Assembly (NCBI GenBank): GCA_013815465.1
Contig: JACDGE010000001.1
Location: 62,001 to 126,000 of the forward strand
Direction: 5' to 3'
Source: Alphaproteobacteria bacterium
GTDB lineage: Bacteria; Pseudomonadota; Alphaproteobacteria; UBA9655
DNA length: 64,000 nt
Shown here: one piece after another, positions 1-9,655 of the stretch
Numbering within the stretch: position 1 is the stretch's first letter
How the letters are laid out: every line of letters starts with the position of its first letter
The notes under the pieces: model-generated
The model's input: the letters and a program-made list of their open reading frames with translations, nothing else
Told to the model about the DNA's origin: nothing
Database searches by the model: none
Program-made: the position numbers and the translations under genes

Positions 1-434
1 TCCAGTCGATGAACAATCCCTGGGCGCTTTACCCCATTAATGCCGGATAGGCTCTCTCCACAGTGGTTCAGGAGGGCATTGACGAGGGTTCCGTCTGGGT
101 TGCCAGGGGCAGGATGAACAACCATCCCAGCGGGCTTATTAATGACGATCACGTCCTCATCCTCAAACACCACCTCAAGGGGAATGTTTTGGGGTGTTGG
201 ATAAGCTTCTACGAGGGGGGGAACAGTCAAGTCAATTTGTTGACCACCTTTTACCTTAAACGCTGTATCCGTTATGGTTTGCTGACCCACCAGAACAAAG
301 CCTCCTTCAATCAATTGTTGAAGGCGGGTTCGGGAAAGATCTGGAATTTTTAATGCCAAAAATTTATCAAGCCGCAGGTTGTGTTCGGCATGATCAACCG
401 TGATTTGTTGGGGAGGAGAAGGTATGAAAGAGAT
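1..434 (-). CDS. rluD: 23S rRNA pseudouridine synthase RluD (partial, C-terminus outside window)
   Basis: RluD-family enzymes convert specific uridines of 23S rRNA helix 69 to pseudouridine. The reverse strand reads an S4-type RNA-binding segment (HNLRLDKFLALKIPDLSRTR), then the start of the catalytic domain (INKPAGMVVHPAPGNPDGT), and reaches the catalytic motif HRLD exactly at the window edge, where the Asp is the nucleophile in the family. The rest of the gene lies to the left. The start is odd: between the in-frame stop at 446..444 and the S4 domain there is no ATG, GTG or TTG. The best candidate is ATC at 434..432, preceded by AGGA with a 7-nt spacer; ATA at 425 is a weaker choice. A sequencing error or a rare start codon would both explain this. 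Confidence 0.9.
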   Translation of the reverse strand, partial: MSFIPSPPQQITVDHAEHNLRLDKFLALKIPDLSRTRLQQLIEGGFVLVGQQTITDTAFKVKGGQQIDLTVPPLVEAYPTPQNIPLEVVFEDEDVIVINKPAGMVVHPAPGNPDGTLVNALLNHCGESLSGINGVKRPGIVHRL

Positions 435-605
435 AGCTCGTTCCTATGGATTGTAAGAAGTGCTGTATTGTAAGCGATAGATTATTAAAAAAGAAGTTTT
501 TTAATGGGCGGACTTTACCGAAAAAAACCACCGTTTTGAGTTGCATGCTATTTAACCAGGAACTTTGAGGCCAGGTTTAATGTCCTTCATAACTTATCCG
601 GCACG

Positions 606-630
606 AGTTCCCTCAAAAAGGGAACTTTTA
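606..630 (+). terminator. Hairpin with short T-run
   Basis: A perfect 8-bp stem (AGTTCCCT/AGGGAACT) closes a CAAAA loop and is followed by TTTTA on the + strand. No + strand gene lies upstream within the window, so either an unseen transcript ends here or it is simply a small hairpin. The stretch 446-725 between rluD and the next gene holds only this hairpin and the repeat at 652-682. Confidence 0.35.
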
Positions 631-651
631 GGGGGTATGCTTCTTAAAAGT

Positions 652-682
652 GTCGTCCCGAATTCTTAATATCCGGGACGAC
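652..682. repeat. Short copy of the dispersed palindromic element
   Basis: GTCGTCCCG and CGGGACGAC form 9-bp inverted arms around AATTCTTAATATC. The TTCTTAATATCCGGGAC stretch recurs in larger elements at 15.2, 21.6 and 62.4 kb. It lies 44 bp past the stop of the minus-strand secreted-protein gene and could also act as its transcript end, although no T-run is seen. Confidence 0.55.
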
Positions 683-725
683 TGGCATGGTGGCAAATAT
701 TTCGTTCTGTTGAATCTTCTAACCC

Positions 726-2729
726 TTACCCCTGAAATTTGGAAGCTATGGAATTTTTCACACTTATTACTTGTTCAGTGACAGGCGCCCATAATTCATA
801 ATCTTCCATCACACCAAGAACCAAAGCAAACCCTGTACTATACGGTAGTGACACACCCAAAGCGCAGGAGCCCAAGTAATGGACCGCCCAAACCGAAGGA
901 CTATATTTAAGGGTTTTGACAGCAATGGTTATGGGGCGAACAGCCGTCCGCACAGAATTTCCAAGAGAAAGAGCATCATCTTGAAGACGCGTTGCGTAAT
1001 TTTTTATAACAAAGCCGGTCTCCATAAGAGTAGAAGATGCGTTAAACGCTTGATGAATATAGGATCTACCAATGTAAATGGCTTTTGTAACCTTATATGC
1101 ATCATCCTTTTCAAGGATCTCTACGCGTTCTTGGTTTCTTTCAGAAAATGTAGCTTGACCGTTTTCATATAACTTAATGACTTCATTCACATTTTTTGTA
1201 AGAGTTTCCTGGCTGATATCAATCTTGAGTCGAGTAACAGCCCTGGTAATGCCTGTAAAATCAAGATATAATTCACCCATTTTTTTAGTGCTTTGGATAA
1301 GAGTATTACAGACTAACTTAAGTGTTTCATTGCTTTCTTCATGCCCTTTAGCAGCAGCCGGATTCTTATCTCCTAACAATTTTAAGAATCGGTACTCAAT
1401 ATAGGGACAAGGTTTCAGCATCTCCTCCATCGCCATGCCGGCAAAGTCTGGGCCAATACTTAAGTCTCTATCCACTTCTTTGCTGCGACTTTTTGAAAAT
1501 CCCTCAAACAATGCTTTTATAACCTTGATCGATTTTGACTGTTGGTTTTCAGGAGGCAGATTCATTAATTCCAATGTTTTTTTAATGGCATTTATTTCTG
1601 TTTTTAATTCCTCTGCATTTGCTTCACCCGTCTTTATCCCATTTTTCAGAGATTGTCTGATTATTGCTAAGCGAGACTTAAGATCAACCTTCTCTTGCCC
1701 GTATTGCACAAGCTCTGCTTTAAGTGTTTGCGCTTTGATCTGGTTTTCAGTCGATGTCCTAGGCAGGCAATTCCACAAATATTGTCCCATGGTCATCTCT
1801 TTGGCTTCGTTCTCAATGATTTGATTTTGAGCAGTGAGCTCTTCTTCTTTATCTTTCAACTTCGACCCATTTTCAGCAACCTGTTGTTTCAACTTTAAAA
1901 CTTCTTCAGAGTTTTCCAGTGAATCGATTTTTTGGGTCAGATCTGTAATTTTTTTGATAAATCTTGAGTGTTCTGCCTCTAAGTTTTTTATTGATTGCTC
2001 TGCCTTTTGAACCATTTCTGGTTTCTTCTCTTCGAGAAGCTTCTGTAGGTGATTAAAAAGATATTGTTGAACAAGGCCGCCGGCATCAGCTTTATGAACA
2101 GCATACGCAACGGATGGTCCCACAAGATAAGGGGCGATAACCTTTTCATTTAAAGCATCGGTGGCAAACTTTAAGCGACATAGATCAAAAAAATATCCCG
2201 AATAATTCTCACTGATGTATTGACTCGGTTTCTTTTCAGGAGACAGGTCCTCCCCCGTTAAAATACTCACAGCTTTTACAACGTCTTTGAGACCAACTGC
2301 TTTCAAGGTAAGATGCTTTACTAAGGCAAAATTGATATCAATCAAAGAGCTTGCCAAGGAGCTGACGAATTTATCAGAATGTTTTATATAAAGGCGCTTT
2401 GATTCATTATAAGCGACCCAAGTCAAAACGTTATTCAATGAATTCTTAAATTCTTCAGAGAGCAGATCTTGAACGGCCTTACAAGATTCGTTGTAGAGGC
2501 TGAGTTCCCTGCTCATATTAAAAAAGGATTTGTAAGAAGAGGTGATTTCTTTGGAATTCACCTCTTCAAGTTGTATGGAGGATGCATCTGCTTTTGTTTG
2601 GAACGATATGCTCTTACCGTCTTCAGATGAATCCTTTAATTCTGTTTCCATCGCGATTGAACCAGTGACATACAAAGTCAAAGATAACGTCAATGCAGTT
2701 GTTTGTTTTAAGATTGATTTCAATTTCAT
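726..2729 (-). CDS. Secreted coiled-coil protein, unknown function
   Basis: I do not recognise a family for this 667-residue protein. The first 25 residues form a Sec-type signal peptide (MKLKSILKQTTALTLSLTLY..GSIA, then MET). A long charged heptad-like helical region spans roughly residues 235-390 (repeated E/K/L/Q, for example KLKQQVAENGSKLKDKEEEL), and further helical stretches follow. Near residues 630-650 there is a hydrophobic, Gly-rich segment that could be membrane-associated. The gene stands alone between rluD and a fatty-acid module, with an AT-rich upstream region and GGTGGTG before the ATG. Export to the periplasm or beyond is inferred. Similar exported coiled-coil proteins occur elsewhere in this window (57.4-58.3 kb), but I see no clear sequence identity to them. 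Confidence 0.8.
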   Translation of the reverse strand: MKLKSILKQTTALTLSLTLYVTGSIAMETELKDSSEDGKSISFQTKADASSIQLEEVNSKEITSSYKSFFNMSRELSLYNESCKAVQDLLSEEFKNSLNNVLTWVAYNESKRLYIKHSDKFVSSLASSLIDINFALVKHLTLKAVGLKDVVKAVSILTGEDLSPEKKPSQYISENYSGYFFDLCRLKFATDALNEKVIAPYLVGPSVAYAVHKADAGGLVQQYLFNHLQKLLEEKKPEMVQKAEQSIKNLEAEHSRFIKKITDLTQKIDSLENSEEVLKLKQQVAENGSKLKDKEEELTAQNQIIENEAKEMTMGQYLWNCLPRTSTENQIKAQTLKAELVQYGQEKVDLKSRLAIIRQSLKNGIKTGEANAEELKTEINAIKKTLELMNLPPENQQSKSIKVIKALFEGFSKSRSKEVDRDLSIGPDFAGMAMEEMLKPCPYIEYRFLKLLGDKNPAAAKGHEESNETLKLVCNTLIQSTKKMGELYLDFTGITRAVTRLKIDISQETLTKNVNEVIKLYENGQATFSERNQERVEILEKDDAYKVTKAIYIGRSYIHQAFNASSTLMETGFVIKNYATRLQDDALSLGNSVRTAVRPITIAVKTLKYSPSVWAVHYLGSCALGVSLPYSTGFALVLGVMEDYELWAPVTEQVISVKNSIASKFQG

Positions 2730-2840
2730 TGTAACACCACCATTTAAATATTAATAATACTAATAAACCCGTGCCCCAACTGGGGGAAATAACTTTACCT
2801 TCTAGATATAGTGGGTGATGAGAAATTTACAACTACTTTT

Positions 2841-3863
2841 TTAAAGGATCAATTCTCTTTCTAAAGGCGCAAAAAAGGCATCAATGTCTTGCTCTGTCAG
2901 TTCTTCTATCCTTAAAGGTTTCCAACGGGGAAGGCGATCCTTATCTACCAAAACCGCCCGAATCCCTTCCCTGAAATCATGATTCATCACCATGCGTTGG
3001 CTAAGGCGGAACTCTTGTTTTATGCCTTCCACAAAGGACCGAGGAGGCCGTCTCAGCTGCCGAAAGGTCACAGCCAAGCTGGTGGGCGACTTAGTCTTTA
3101 GTATATTAAGGGTATTTTGCGCAAAAGGGGAGGGATCTTCCGCCAGACCTTCAAAAATTTCCCTTAAGGAAGCTTTTTTAAAATGGGCTTCAATAGGTTC
3201 GCGATGTGTTTCTAAAAGTCCCTTCTCCTCTGGATCTTGTGTATAATGGGACAAAAGACTCTCCAGCTCTCCACCGTGTTCAAGCTCTGCTTTTAAAGAA
3301 GGCAAATTAGAGGAACGCACAAAATGGGTTGCCAGACCAAACCAGAGGGCATCCCTTGCCTTAAGAGGAGTGCCTGTTAGCCCAACATACAGCCCCACCG
3401 GACTCGGGCCGCGGGTTAAAAAAGTTGTGCCCCCCACATCAGGAAAAAAACCAATTCCTGTTTCAGGCATAGCGAGAAGGGCTCTCTCGGATACAATACG
3501 GTGGCTTCCATTGACAGAAACCCCTAAGCCACCGCCCAGGGCAAGACCATCGATTAAGGCAACGTAGGGCTTAGGAGAGGAATGTATAAAGGTATTTAAG
3601 GTATATTCCTCACGGAAAAACGTGTCACAGGTTGCCACATCACCTGCTTTTTGAGCCTCATAAACGGCACGTACGTCCCCTCCTGCACAAAATGCCTTAC
3701 CCCCTGCCCCTTGGATGAGAACGGTTGTGATGGAAGGATCCGTCTCCCATGTCTTTAAAAGCTGAGTCATGTCCCGAATCATCGCCAAAGAAAGAGCATT
3801 AAGGGCTTCTGGTCTATTCAGGGTGATCCATCCTATGCCGTTTTGGGCTTTGCTTTCGATCAT
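2841..3863 (-). CDS. 3-hydroxyisobutyryl-CoA hydrolase (enoyl-CoA hydratase/isomerase family)
   Basis: This 340-residue crotonase-fold protein most resembles 3-hydroxyisobutyryl-CoA hydrolase, which releases 3-hydroxyisobutyrate from its CoA ester in valine breakdown. The oxyanion-hole segments are present: [12 protein letters not shown] near residues 56-67 and [13 protein letters not shown] near 105-117. The HIBCH-type active-site block [14 protein letters not shown] places the expected catalytic acids at E134 and D142. Its ATG overlaps the stop of the upstream acyl-CoA dehydrogenase gene by 4 bp, so the two are translationally coupled. The pairing with an isobutyryl-CoA-type dehydrogenase supports the valine-pathway reading over a generic enoyl-CoA hydratase. 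Confidence 0.88.
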   Translation of the reverse strand: MIESKAQNGIGWITLNRPEALNALSLAMIRDMTQLLKTWETDPSITTVLIQGAGGKAFCAGGDVRAVYEAQKAGDVATCDTFFREEYTLNTFIHSSPKPYVALIDGLALGGGLGVSVNGSHRIVSERALLAMPETGIGFFPDVGGTTFLTRGPSPVGLYVGLTGTPLKARDALWFGLATHFVRSSNLPSLKAELEHGGELESLLSHYTQDPEEKGLLETHREPIEAHFKKASLREIFEGLAEDPSPFAQNTLNILKTKSPTSLAVTFRQLRRPPRSFVEGIKQEFRLSQRMVMNHDFREGIRAVLVDKDRLPRWKPLRIEELTEQDIDAFFAPLERELIL

Positions 3864-5005
3864 TTTTCTTCCCTGAGAAGAGCGCGTGAAATAATCAGGC
3901 GCATAATTTCATTTGTTCCTTCTAAAATCTGATGCACCCGTAGATCACGCACGAAACGTTCAATCTGGTAATCTTTCATATATCCGTACCCACCATGCAG
4001 TTGAAGAGCTTCGTTGCAGACTTGAAAGCCGATATCCGTTGCGAAACGTTTTGCCATTGCACATGCCATTGTAGCCTCTGCTTTTTCATCCTGTAGCAAT
4101 AGAGCCGCTCGATGAACCATCAGACGGGCTGCTTCCAGGTGGGTTGCCATATCAGCGAGTCGAAACTGCAGAGCTTCGAACTCAGCCAGTTTTTTGCCAA
4201 ACTGGGATCGTTCTTTCATATAGGTTTGGCTTATTCTAAGGCAGGTTCGTGCACCACCTAAGGAGCAAGAGGCAATATTAATGCGTCCCCCGTCCAGAGC
4301 CTGCAGGGCAATTTTAAATCCTTCACCCTCCTCACCGAGCCGGTGAGAAACAGGAACAAGGCAGTCTTGAAAGATCACAGCTGTGGTGGGCTGGCTGTTC
4401 CATCCCATTTTCTTTTCTCGTTTACCAAAGCTTAAACCTGGTGTTCCTTTCTCAACCACTAGGGCCGTGATGCCGTGGGGGCCTTCTTCTCCTGTTCGGA
4501 CCATGCAAACATAGAGATCGCTGACGCCCCCACCGGAAATAAAGGCCTTCTCCCCATTCAGGATGTAATGATTCCCTTCACGCACCGCCTTTGCTTTGAG
4601 GGAGGCCGCATCTGACCCTGCACTGGGTTCAGTTAAGCAATAGCTCGAAAATAATTCCATCGTCGTAAGGCGGGGTAGCCATTTTTGGCGTTGGTCCTCA
4701 TTTCCGAAGGCATCCAAGATCCAGGACACCATATTATGGACAGAAAGATAGGCAGCTGTTGAAGGGCAGGCTGTGGCGAGTTCTTCGAAAATGAGCGATG
4801 CTTCAAGACGGCCCAAGCCACTCCCCCCATATGGGGGAGAAATATAAATCCCTGCAAAGCCCAGAGCTGCCGCATGACGTAAGGTATCGATAGGAAAAAA
4901 ACAGTTCTCATCCCAGCTTTGAGCATAGGGTGCCATTTCCTTGAGCGCAAAAACCTGGGCGGTTTCTTGAAAAGCCAACTGCTCTGGGTTAAGATGAAAG
5001 TCCAT
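3860..5005 (-). CDS. Acyl-CoA dehydrogenase, probably isobutyryl-CoA dehydrogenase
   Basis: A 381-residue FAD-dependent acyl-CoA dehydrogenase that forms the alpha,beta double bond of acyl-CoA esters and passes electrons to ETF. The family signature [19 protein letters not shown] lies near residues 119-137. The [20 protein letters not shown] block lies near 337-356, and the catalytic base is expected at E362 in [10 protein letters not shown]. Length is normal. It is the first gene of a two-gene unit with the 3-hydroxyisobutyryl-CoA hydrolase, which points to short branched substrates (valine route). The substrate itself is inference. The gene is divergent from tolB across about 260 bp. Confidence 0.88.
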   Translation of the reverse strand: MDFHLNPEQLAFQETAQVFALKEMAPYAQSWDENCFFPIDTLRHAAALGFAGIYISPPYGGSGLGRLEASLIFEELATACPSTAAYLSVHNMVSWILDAFGNEDQRQKWLPRLTTMELFSSYCLTEPSAGSDAASLKAKAVREGNHYILNGEKAFISGGGVSDLYVCMVRTGEEGPHGITALVVEKGTPGLSFGKREKKMGWNSQPTTAVIFQDCLVPVSHRLGEEGEGFKIALQALDGGRINIASCSLGGARTCLRISQTYMKERSQFGKKLAEFEALQFRLADMATHLEAARLMVHRAALLLQDEKAEATMACAMAKRFATDIGFQVCNEALQLHGGYGYMKDYQIERFVRDLRVHQILEGTNEIMRLIISRALLREEK

Positions 5006-5265
5006 GGTTGCGTCCCTTTTTTATCTTGCTTGAGTATGACAGAAAGGGGATAGAAAGCGAAGAATTTTGGTTGGGGAATTCTAAGGCTAAAAATGAGTAT
5101 GGTAATAATGAATAAGAAAAATTTTTAAGTTCATTGCCCCCTTTCCCACTCTTTTCAGGATAGTGGCCCACTCGTGATGATGACCCTAGCGCTGCACCCT
5201 TGTTTCTTGAAACAAAAACGAGTAGTCTTCTCTCATCTTTTCTTACATTCATCAAGGGGTTTAAG

Positions 5266-6564
5266 ATGAAAAAAATCATTTTTATTTTTTTAGCCATTCT
5301 CAGCTTAACCATAAGCGCAAGAGCAGAGCTCCGCATTGACGTGACAGAAGGAACATTTAAGCCTGTTCCCATTGCTATCACCCCTTTTAGCGGGAGTGGC
5401 GATGCTGCGGTAGCTGAAGCTGGCCGAGAAGTTACGGAAGTGATTGTGAATGACTTGGAAAGTTGTGGTCTCTTTAAAGTTGTGGATCCAGCAGCTTATA
5501 TCCAGTCCGCTCAAGATGTTATGACTCAACCGCGGTTCGCAGATTGGAAAATCCTTAATGCAGAAGCCCTTGTGGGGGGCCTGGTCTCCAGGGATGGGGG
5601 CAACATAAAGGTTGATTTCCGTCTCTTTGATCTTTTTACGGAAACTCAACTCGAAGGATTATCAAAAGTAACGAGTCAGGAAGGATTACGCCGCGCCGCT
5701 CACCAAATCGCAGATGCCATTTATGAGCGCATCACAGGTGATAAGGGGTATTTTGACACGCGCATTGTCTATATTGCAGAAAGCGGCTCTGAAATCGACA
5801 GGAGGTATCGTTTGGCGATTATGGACCAAGATGGAGCAAACCATCAGTATATTTCAAGTGGTAACTCCCTCGTTTTGACGCCTCGTATTTCTCCCGATGG
5901 AACGAAAATTGCCTACGTGGATTTTGGAACACGGGGAAAATCGCCTAATCTTCATATTCATGACCTTGAAACGGGCCAATCTTATGCTTTGGGGGGTGAA
6001 TTTGGACAAAAAATATCTCCCCGCTTTTCTCCCAAGGGTGATCATATTATCCTGAGTAGTGCCAAAGATGGAGCCACCTGTCTCTATCGATTGGATTTGG
6101 GAAGTAAAAGAATGGAAAGGCTCACAACGTCATCTTCTACAATTGATGTGTCTCCTTGCTATTCACCAGATGGGTCACAAATTGTCTATATCTCTGATAG
6201 GGGAGGCAGACCACAAATTTACGTGAGACCTGCAGGCGCAGGGAGTGAAGGGACCCGTATTAGCTTTGGCAAGGGGGGATATCAAAATCCCGTATGGTCT
6301 CCCCGCGGCGATTTGATCGCCTTTTCCCGGCAAAATGGGAACACGTTTTATATTGGGGTTATGAAACCTGATGGATCAGGGGAACGTATGCTTGACACGG
6401 GTTATTTATTGGAAGGACCTACCTGGTCCCCCAATGGACGGGAAGTCATGTATACGTGTCAATCTTCTTCCGGCGGTAAGGTGGGGATACGCAGCGTGGA
6501 TATCGTTGGTTTTCACAAGAGAGACGTTAATATCCCAGGGGAAGGATCTTATCCCACTTGGTAG
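5266..6564 (+). CDS. tolB: Tol-Pal system beta-propeller protein TolB
   Basis: Periplasmic TolB (432 aa) links the Tol inner-membrane motor to the lipoprotein Pal and helps outer-membrane constriction at division. The chosen start is the ATG at 5266, giving a clean signal peptide (MKKIIFIFLAILSLTISARA) and AAGGGG upstream. Earlier in-frame codons would put a hydrophilic tail in front of the signal. The N-terminal domain (to about residue 160) is followed by the six-bladed WD40-like propeller with repeated S-PDG/SPRGD-type turns (RISPDGTKIAYV, RFSPKGDHIILS, CYSPDGSQIVYI, WSPNGREVMY). pal follows 330 bp downstream. tolQ, tolR and tolA are not in the window. Confidence 0.96.
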   Translation: MKKIIFIFLAILSLTISARAELRIDVTEGTFKPVPIAITPFSGSGDAAVAEAGREVTEVIVNDLESCGLFKVVDPAAYIQSAQDVMTQPRFADWKILNAEALVGGLVSRDGGNIKVDFRLFDLFTETQLEGLSKVTSQEGLRRAAHQIADAIYERITGDKGYFDTRIVYIAESGSEIDRRYRLAIMDQDGANHQYISSGNSLVLTPRISPDGTKIAYVDFGTRGKSPNLHIHDLETGQSYALGGEFGQKISPRFSPKGDHIILSSAKDGATCLYRLDLGSKRMERLTTSSSTIDVSPCYSPDGSQIVYISDRGGRPQIYVRPAGAGSEGTRISFGKGGYQNPVWSPRGDLIAFSRQNGNTFYIGVMKPDGSGERMLDTGYLLEGPTWSPNGREVMYTCQSSSGGKVGIRSVDIVGFHKRDVNIPGEGSYPTW

Positions 6565-6896
6565 AGGTTGCATTAAAAAATCCCCCACTAGTATTATTAT
6601 CCATGCAGGTGGGGATCCAACCTTTCATAAAATTTATGAATTTTTCCTATGGCCCTTCGTCTTCTTGAAGAGGATAATTCAGCAAAAGGCTCACTTTTTA
6701 ATAGGTTTGTTGTCTTACATTGTAGCTCTTGCTCCTTTTCCTTCAATAGGTTATATTGTGTCACAGAGTCTTGCTTTTTCTGACTAGGCATGGCATTACG
6801 TAACGCCAAGAATATAAAAAAAAAGAGACAAAGTTTAATAATTTTTTAATGATTGCTTGTTAACGTGAGTGAGCAAGAACAAAAAAGGAGAAATAA
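6565..6896. other. 332-bp tolB-pal spacer, no supported gene
   Basis: AT-rich spacer between tolB and pal. A minus-strand reading frame (6597-6791 from its ATG) has no ribosome binding site and is not supported. No clear terminator or promoter with both boxes was seen. The last bases hold a good AAAAAGGAGAAATA ribosome binding site for pal. Confidence 0.5.
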
Positions 6897-7403
6897 ATGC
6901 GTTTAAAAATTACAAGTCTTCTCGCGACGGCAGCACTTGCGCTGTCTGCGTGTGGATCCTCAACAGAAGATTGTGTTGATGTTTCCGGTCAAGGTGGAAT
7001 AGCTGGCCCTGCGGCTATTGCTGCTGCTGAAGCTGGATGTGCACCAGGATCAACTGCTGATTTCGTTGAAAATGTAGGCGATCGAGTTTTCTTTGACTTT
7101 GACAGGTCATTCGTCCGTGCAGACGGAATGGAAACATTGAAGCGTCAAGCTGCTTGGTTAGCACAATATCCACAGTACGTTGTGACCATCAATGGCCATT
7201 GCGATAAGCGTGGAACAGTTGAGTACAACTTAGCACTCGGCGAGCGTCGTGCATTTGCGGCGAAAGAACAGCTTGCTGCAATGGGCGTTGACCCATCACG
7301 CATCAAGATTGTCAGCTACGGTAAAAACCGTCCAATCGTTGAGCAAGATGGCAGCGAGTGGGGTTACCAACAAAACCGTGTCGCTATCACAGTTTTGGAC
7401 TAA
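6897..7403 (+). CDS. pal: Peptidoglycan-associated lipoprotein Pal
   Basis: An outer-membrane lipoprotein (168 aa) that binds peptidoglycan through an OmpA-like domain and partners TolB. The signal ends in the lipobox LSAC, with the acylated Cys at residue 19. The OmpA-like domain runs from about residue 62 to the end. It holds VFFDFDRSFV, the GHCDKRGTVEYNLALGERRA block and YGKNRP, which are the usual Pal features around the diaminopimelate-binding Asp/Arg. A strong AAAGGAG lies just upstream, and a classic intrinsic terminator follows at 7438-7468, so pal probably ends its transcript. Confidence 0.96.
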   Translation: MRLKITSLLATAALALSACGSSTEDCVDVSGQGGIAGPAAIAAAEAGCAPGSTADFVENVGDRVFFDFDRSFVRADGMETLKRQAAWLAQYPQYVVTINGHCDKRGTVEYNLALGERRAFAAKEQLAAMGVDPSRIKIVSYGKNRPIVEQDGSEWGYQQNRVAITVLD

Positions 7404-7437
7404 TAAATTTACGAAAGTAAGTTTACTTCTAAAAAAG

Positions 7438-7468
7438 GCACTATCCTAACGGGTAGTGCTTTTTTTTG
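7438..7468 (+). terminator. Rho-independent terminator after pal
   Basis: A nine-pair stem, GCACTATCC with GGGTAGTGC (one T-G wobble), closes a TAAC tetraloop and is followed by eight T residues. It lies 35 bp after the pal stop. Confidence 0.9.
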
Positions 7469-7729
7469 TTAACGGGGTGTTTAGGTAATGTACTTTTATA
7501 TAATGTGGACGTCATGATTCACATTTGTCTTTCGATTGAAAGAATAAACACGTCCAAAAGCGTCAAGGGAAGAGGTTTCATGAGGAAAAGTCAAAAACGG
7601 CTTTATGTGTCTCCAACTTGAAATACTAAAAAAATATAAAAAGCATGTAACTGATTTAAAAAATTATATGATGACTTCTTCGTAGACTTGCGAAGGGTTG
7701 TGATTTCATTCCTCACCCTCAGAAAAGAT
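7469..7729. other. Gene-free stretch upstream of rho with a structured segment
   Basis: No coding frame is supported here. A perfect TATAAT lies at 7499-7504 without an obvious -35 box. Just after it, TGGACGT (7506-7512) pairs with ACGTCCA (7550-7556), enclosing a second hairpin CTTTC-GATT-GAAAG. This could be a small RNA start, a rho leader element or chance. The remainder up to the rho promoter is AT-rich. Confidence 0.35.
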
Positions 7730-7758
7730 TTGACTCTCTCAAAAATTTTTGCTATAGG
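7730..7758 (+). promoter_or_regulatory. Sigma70-type promoter of rho
   Basis: TTGACT (7730-7735) and TATAGG (7753-7758) are separated by 17 bp. The predicted start near 7765 leaves about a 33-nt leader before the rho ATG at 7798. Confidence 0.75.
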
Positions 7759-7797
7759 TAGACTTATTCTTAAGGCAACCCCCAGTGAAAATATAAT

Positions 7798-9054
7798 ATG
7801 AATTTAAAAACTTTAAAAACAAAGACACCTATTGAACTGTTAGGTTTATCAGAAGAACTTAATATTGAAGGCGCAAGTACTCTCCGAAAACAAGACATGA
7901 TGTTTGCCATTTTAAAGCGTATGGCTGAAAAAGGTGAAACCATTTTTGGGGGAGGCGTTGTCGAGATTTTACAAGAGGGTTTTGCCTTTTTAAGATCTCC
8001 CGAGGCGAACTATTTGCCCGGTCCAGATGATATTTATGTGTCACCTAGTCAGGTGCGGAAATTCACTTTGAAAACAGGGGATACGGTCGAAGGCGAGATT
8101 AGAGCCCCCAAAGATGGTGAACGTTATTTTGCTTTGTTGAAGGTTAACACAATTGATGCGCAACCTCCTGAAGCCATTAAACATCGTATCAATTTTGATA
8201 ACCTTACGCCTCTTTATCCAGACGAAAAACTAAATCTTGAATTGAATGATCCAACTTACAAAGATCTGACCCAACGGGTCATTGAACTCGTGGCTCCCAT
8301 TGGAAAAGGTCAACGTGCCCTTATTGTTGCCCCCCCGCGTTCGGGTAAAACGGTAATGATGCAAAATATAGCTCATGCCATTGCGATGAATCATCCTGAA
8401 GTCACTTTGATTGTCTTGCTGATTGATGAACGACCTGAGGAAGTGACAGATATGGCACGTTCTGTTAAGGGTGAAGTCATTAGCTCTACCTTTGATGAAC
8501 CTGCATCAAGACACGTTCAAGTGGCTGAAATGGTAATTGAAAAAGCAAAGCGTCTTGTCGAATTAAAACAGGATGTTGTCATCCTTTTGGACAATATTAC
8601 CCGACTCGCTCGTGCCTATAACACAGTTATTCCTTCTTCTGGAAAAGTCTTGACGGGTGGTGTGGATGCTAATGCCTTGCAACGTCCAAAGCGTTTTTTT
8701 GGTGCGGCCCGCAATATAGAAGAAGGTGGTTCGTTGACCATTATTTCTACTGCCCTCGTGGATACAGGTTCGAGAATGGATGAAGTGATCTTTGAAGAGT
8801 TCAAGGGAACAGGAAACTCGGAAATTATTTTAGAGCGCAAACTTTCTGACAAACGTACCTTTCCTGCAATTGATATTACAAAGTCAGGCACCCGTAAGGA
8901 AGAATTGCTAGTCAGCAAAGATCTTCTTACAAAGATGTGGGTTCTTCGTCGTGTTCTTCATCCTATGGGCAGCATTGACGGTATGGAGTTCCTTCTGGAA
9001 AAACTTCGGAACACAAAGAATAATGCAGAGTTTTTTGACTCCATGAATTCCTAA
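7798..9054 (+). CDS. rho: Transcription termination factor Rho
   Basis: A hexameric RNA helicase that ends transcription at unstructured C-rich RNA (418 aa, normal length). The N-terminal helix bundle and cold-shock-like primary RNA site ([17 protein letters not shown] near residues 51-67) are followed by the RecA-type motor with Walker A APPRSGKT at about 178-185 and Walker [18 protein letters not shown] near 260-276. The ribosome binding site is weak. A good promoter sits directly upstream. rsmG begins one base after the stop, then parA and parB follow, so rho may lead an operon; this order is common near alphaproteobacterial origins. Confidence 0.97.
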   Translation: MNLKTLKTKTPIELLGLSEELNIEGASTLRKQDMMFAILKRMAEKGETIFGGGVVEILQEGFAFLRSPEANYLPGPDDIYVSPSQVRKFTLKTGDTVEGEIRAPKDGERYFALLKVNTIDAQPPEAIKHRINFDNLTPLYPDEKLNLELNDPTYKDLTQRVIELVAPIGKGQRALIVAPPRSGKTVMMQNIAHAIAMNHPEVTLIVLLIDERPEEVTDMARSVKGEVISSTFDEPASRHVQVAEMVIEKAKRLVELKQDVVILLDNITRLARAYNTVIPSSGKVLTGGVDANALQRPKRFFGAARNIEEGGSLTIISTALVDTGSRMDEVIFEEFKGTGNSEIILERKLSDKRTFPAIDITKSGTRKEELLVSKDLLTKMWVLRRVLHPMGSIDGMEFLLEKLRNTKNNAEFFDSMNS

Positions 9055-9055
9055 A

Positions 9056-9649
9056 ATGCATGATATTGTTTCACGTGAAACAATTGGCCGCCTTGAAAGC
9101 TACCAAAATATTCTTGAAGTTTGGCAAAAAAAGCTAAACTTGGTCTCGTCTTCCTCGCTTCAAGAGGCTTGGGATCGACATTTTAGGGATTCCTATCAAC
9201 TCCTTTCCTATCTTCCCCAGAATCAAATTTCTCTTATAGATCTAGGGAGTGGTGCCGGTTTCCCCGGTCTTGTTCTGGCGATTTTGCGTCCTGAAAATTT
9301 ATCAGTAACGTTGGTTGAATCGGATTTTAAAAAGTGCGTCTTTCTAGAAAATGTTTCACGTGAAACAATGTCCTCTGTTACCATCTTGCAATCGCGTATT
9401 GAATCGCTCCCAAATTCGGTGCAAGCTGATGTGATCACCGCCCGAGCTCTTGCCACTCTTTCCCACCTTCTCGATTATGCTTTCCCGCTGATGAAAGAAA
9501 AAAGCATTTGTTTGTTTCTAAAGGGGAAAGAAGCGAATAAAGAAATTGAAGAAGCTCAAAAAAAATGGATTTTTGATCTTGAAATTTATCCCAGTTTGAC
9601 CGATTCTACGGGTAGAATTTTAAAGATTGAACATCTCAAAAAAAAGTGA
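9056..9649 (+). CDS. rsmG: 16S rRNA (guanine-N7) methyltransferase RsmG (GidB)
   Basis: An SAM-dependent enzyme that methylates the N7 of G527 in 16S rRNA. The 197-residue protein carries the Rossmann glycine motif SLIDLGSGAGFPGLVLAIL near residues 59-77. Its ATG comes one base after the rho stop and parA starts 6 bp after its end. Two perfect parS palindromes lie inside the gene, and both are read in the same frame as VSRET (residues 5-9 and about 100-104), so the coding sequence tolerates two ParB sites without breaking the protein fold. No strong ribosome binding site is visible, so coupling to rho translation is likely. Confidence 0.95.
   Translation: MHDIVSRETIGRLESYQNILEVWQKKLNLVSSSSLQEAWDRHFRDSYQLLSYLPQNQISLIDLGSGAGFPGLVLAILRPENLSVTLVESDFKKCVFLENVSRETMSSVTILQSRIESLPNSVQADVITARALATLSHLLDYAFPLMKEKSICLFLKGKEANKEIEEAQKKWIFDLEIYPSLTDSTGRILKIEHLKKK
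9067..9082. promoter_or_regulatory. parS site (ParB binding), inside rsmG
   Basis: Perfect 16-bp palindrome TGTTTCACGTGAAACA, identical to the well-known chromosomal parS consensus, near the 5' end of rsmG and about 1.4 kb from parB. Confidence 0.95.
9352..9367. promoter_or_regulatory. parS site, second copy inside rsmG
   Basis: Identical TGTTTCACGTGAAACA, 285 bp from the first copy and in the same reading frame of rsmG. Confidence 0.95.
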
Positions 9650-9655
9650 TTTCAC

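Noticed and set aside
6597-6809. Minus-strand frame in the tolB-pal gap (64-70 aa)
   Set aside because: No ribosome binding site, no signal or motif; low-complexity charged product.
7469-7797. Replication origin between pal and rho
   Set aside because: No cluster of DnaA boxes (TTATCCACA-like) could be found by eye; only proximity to parAB/parS suggests the origin is nearby.
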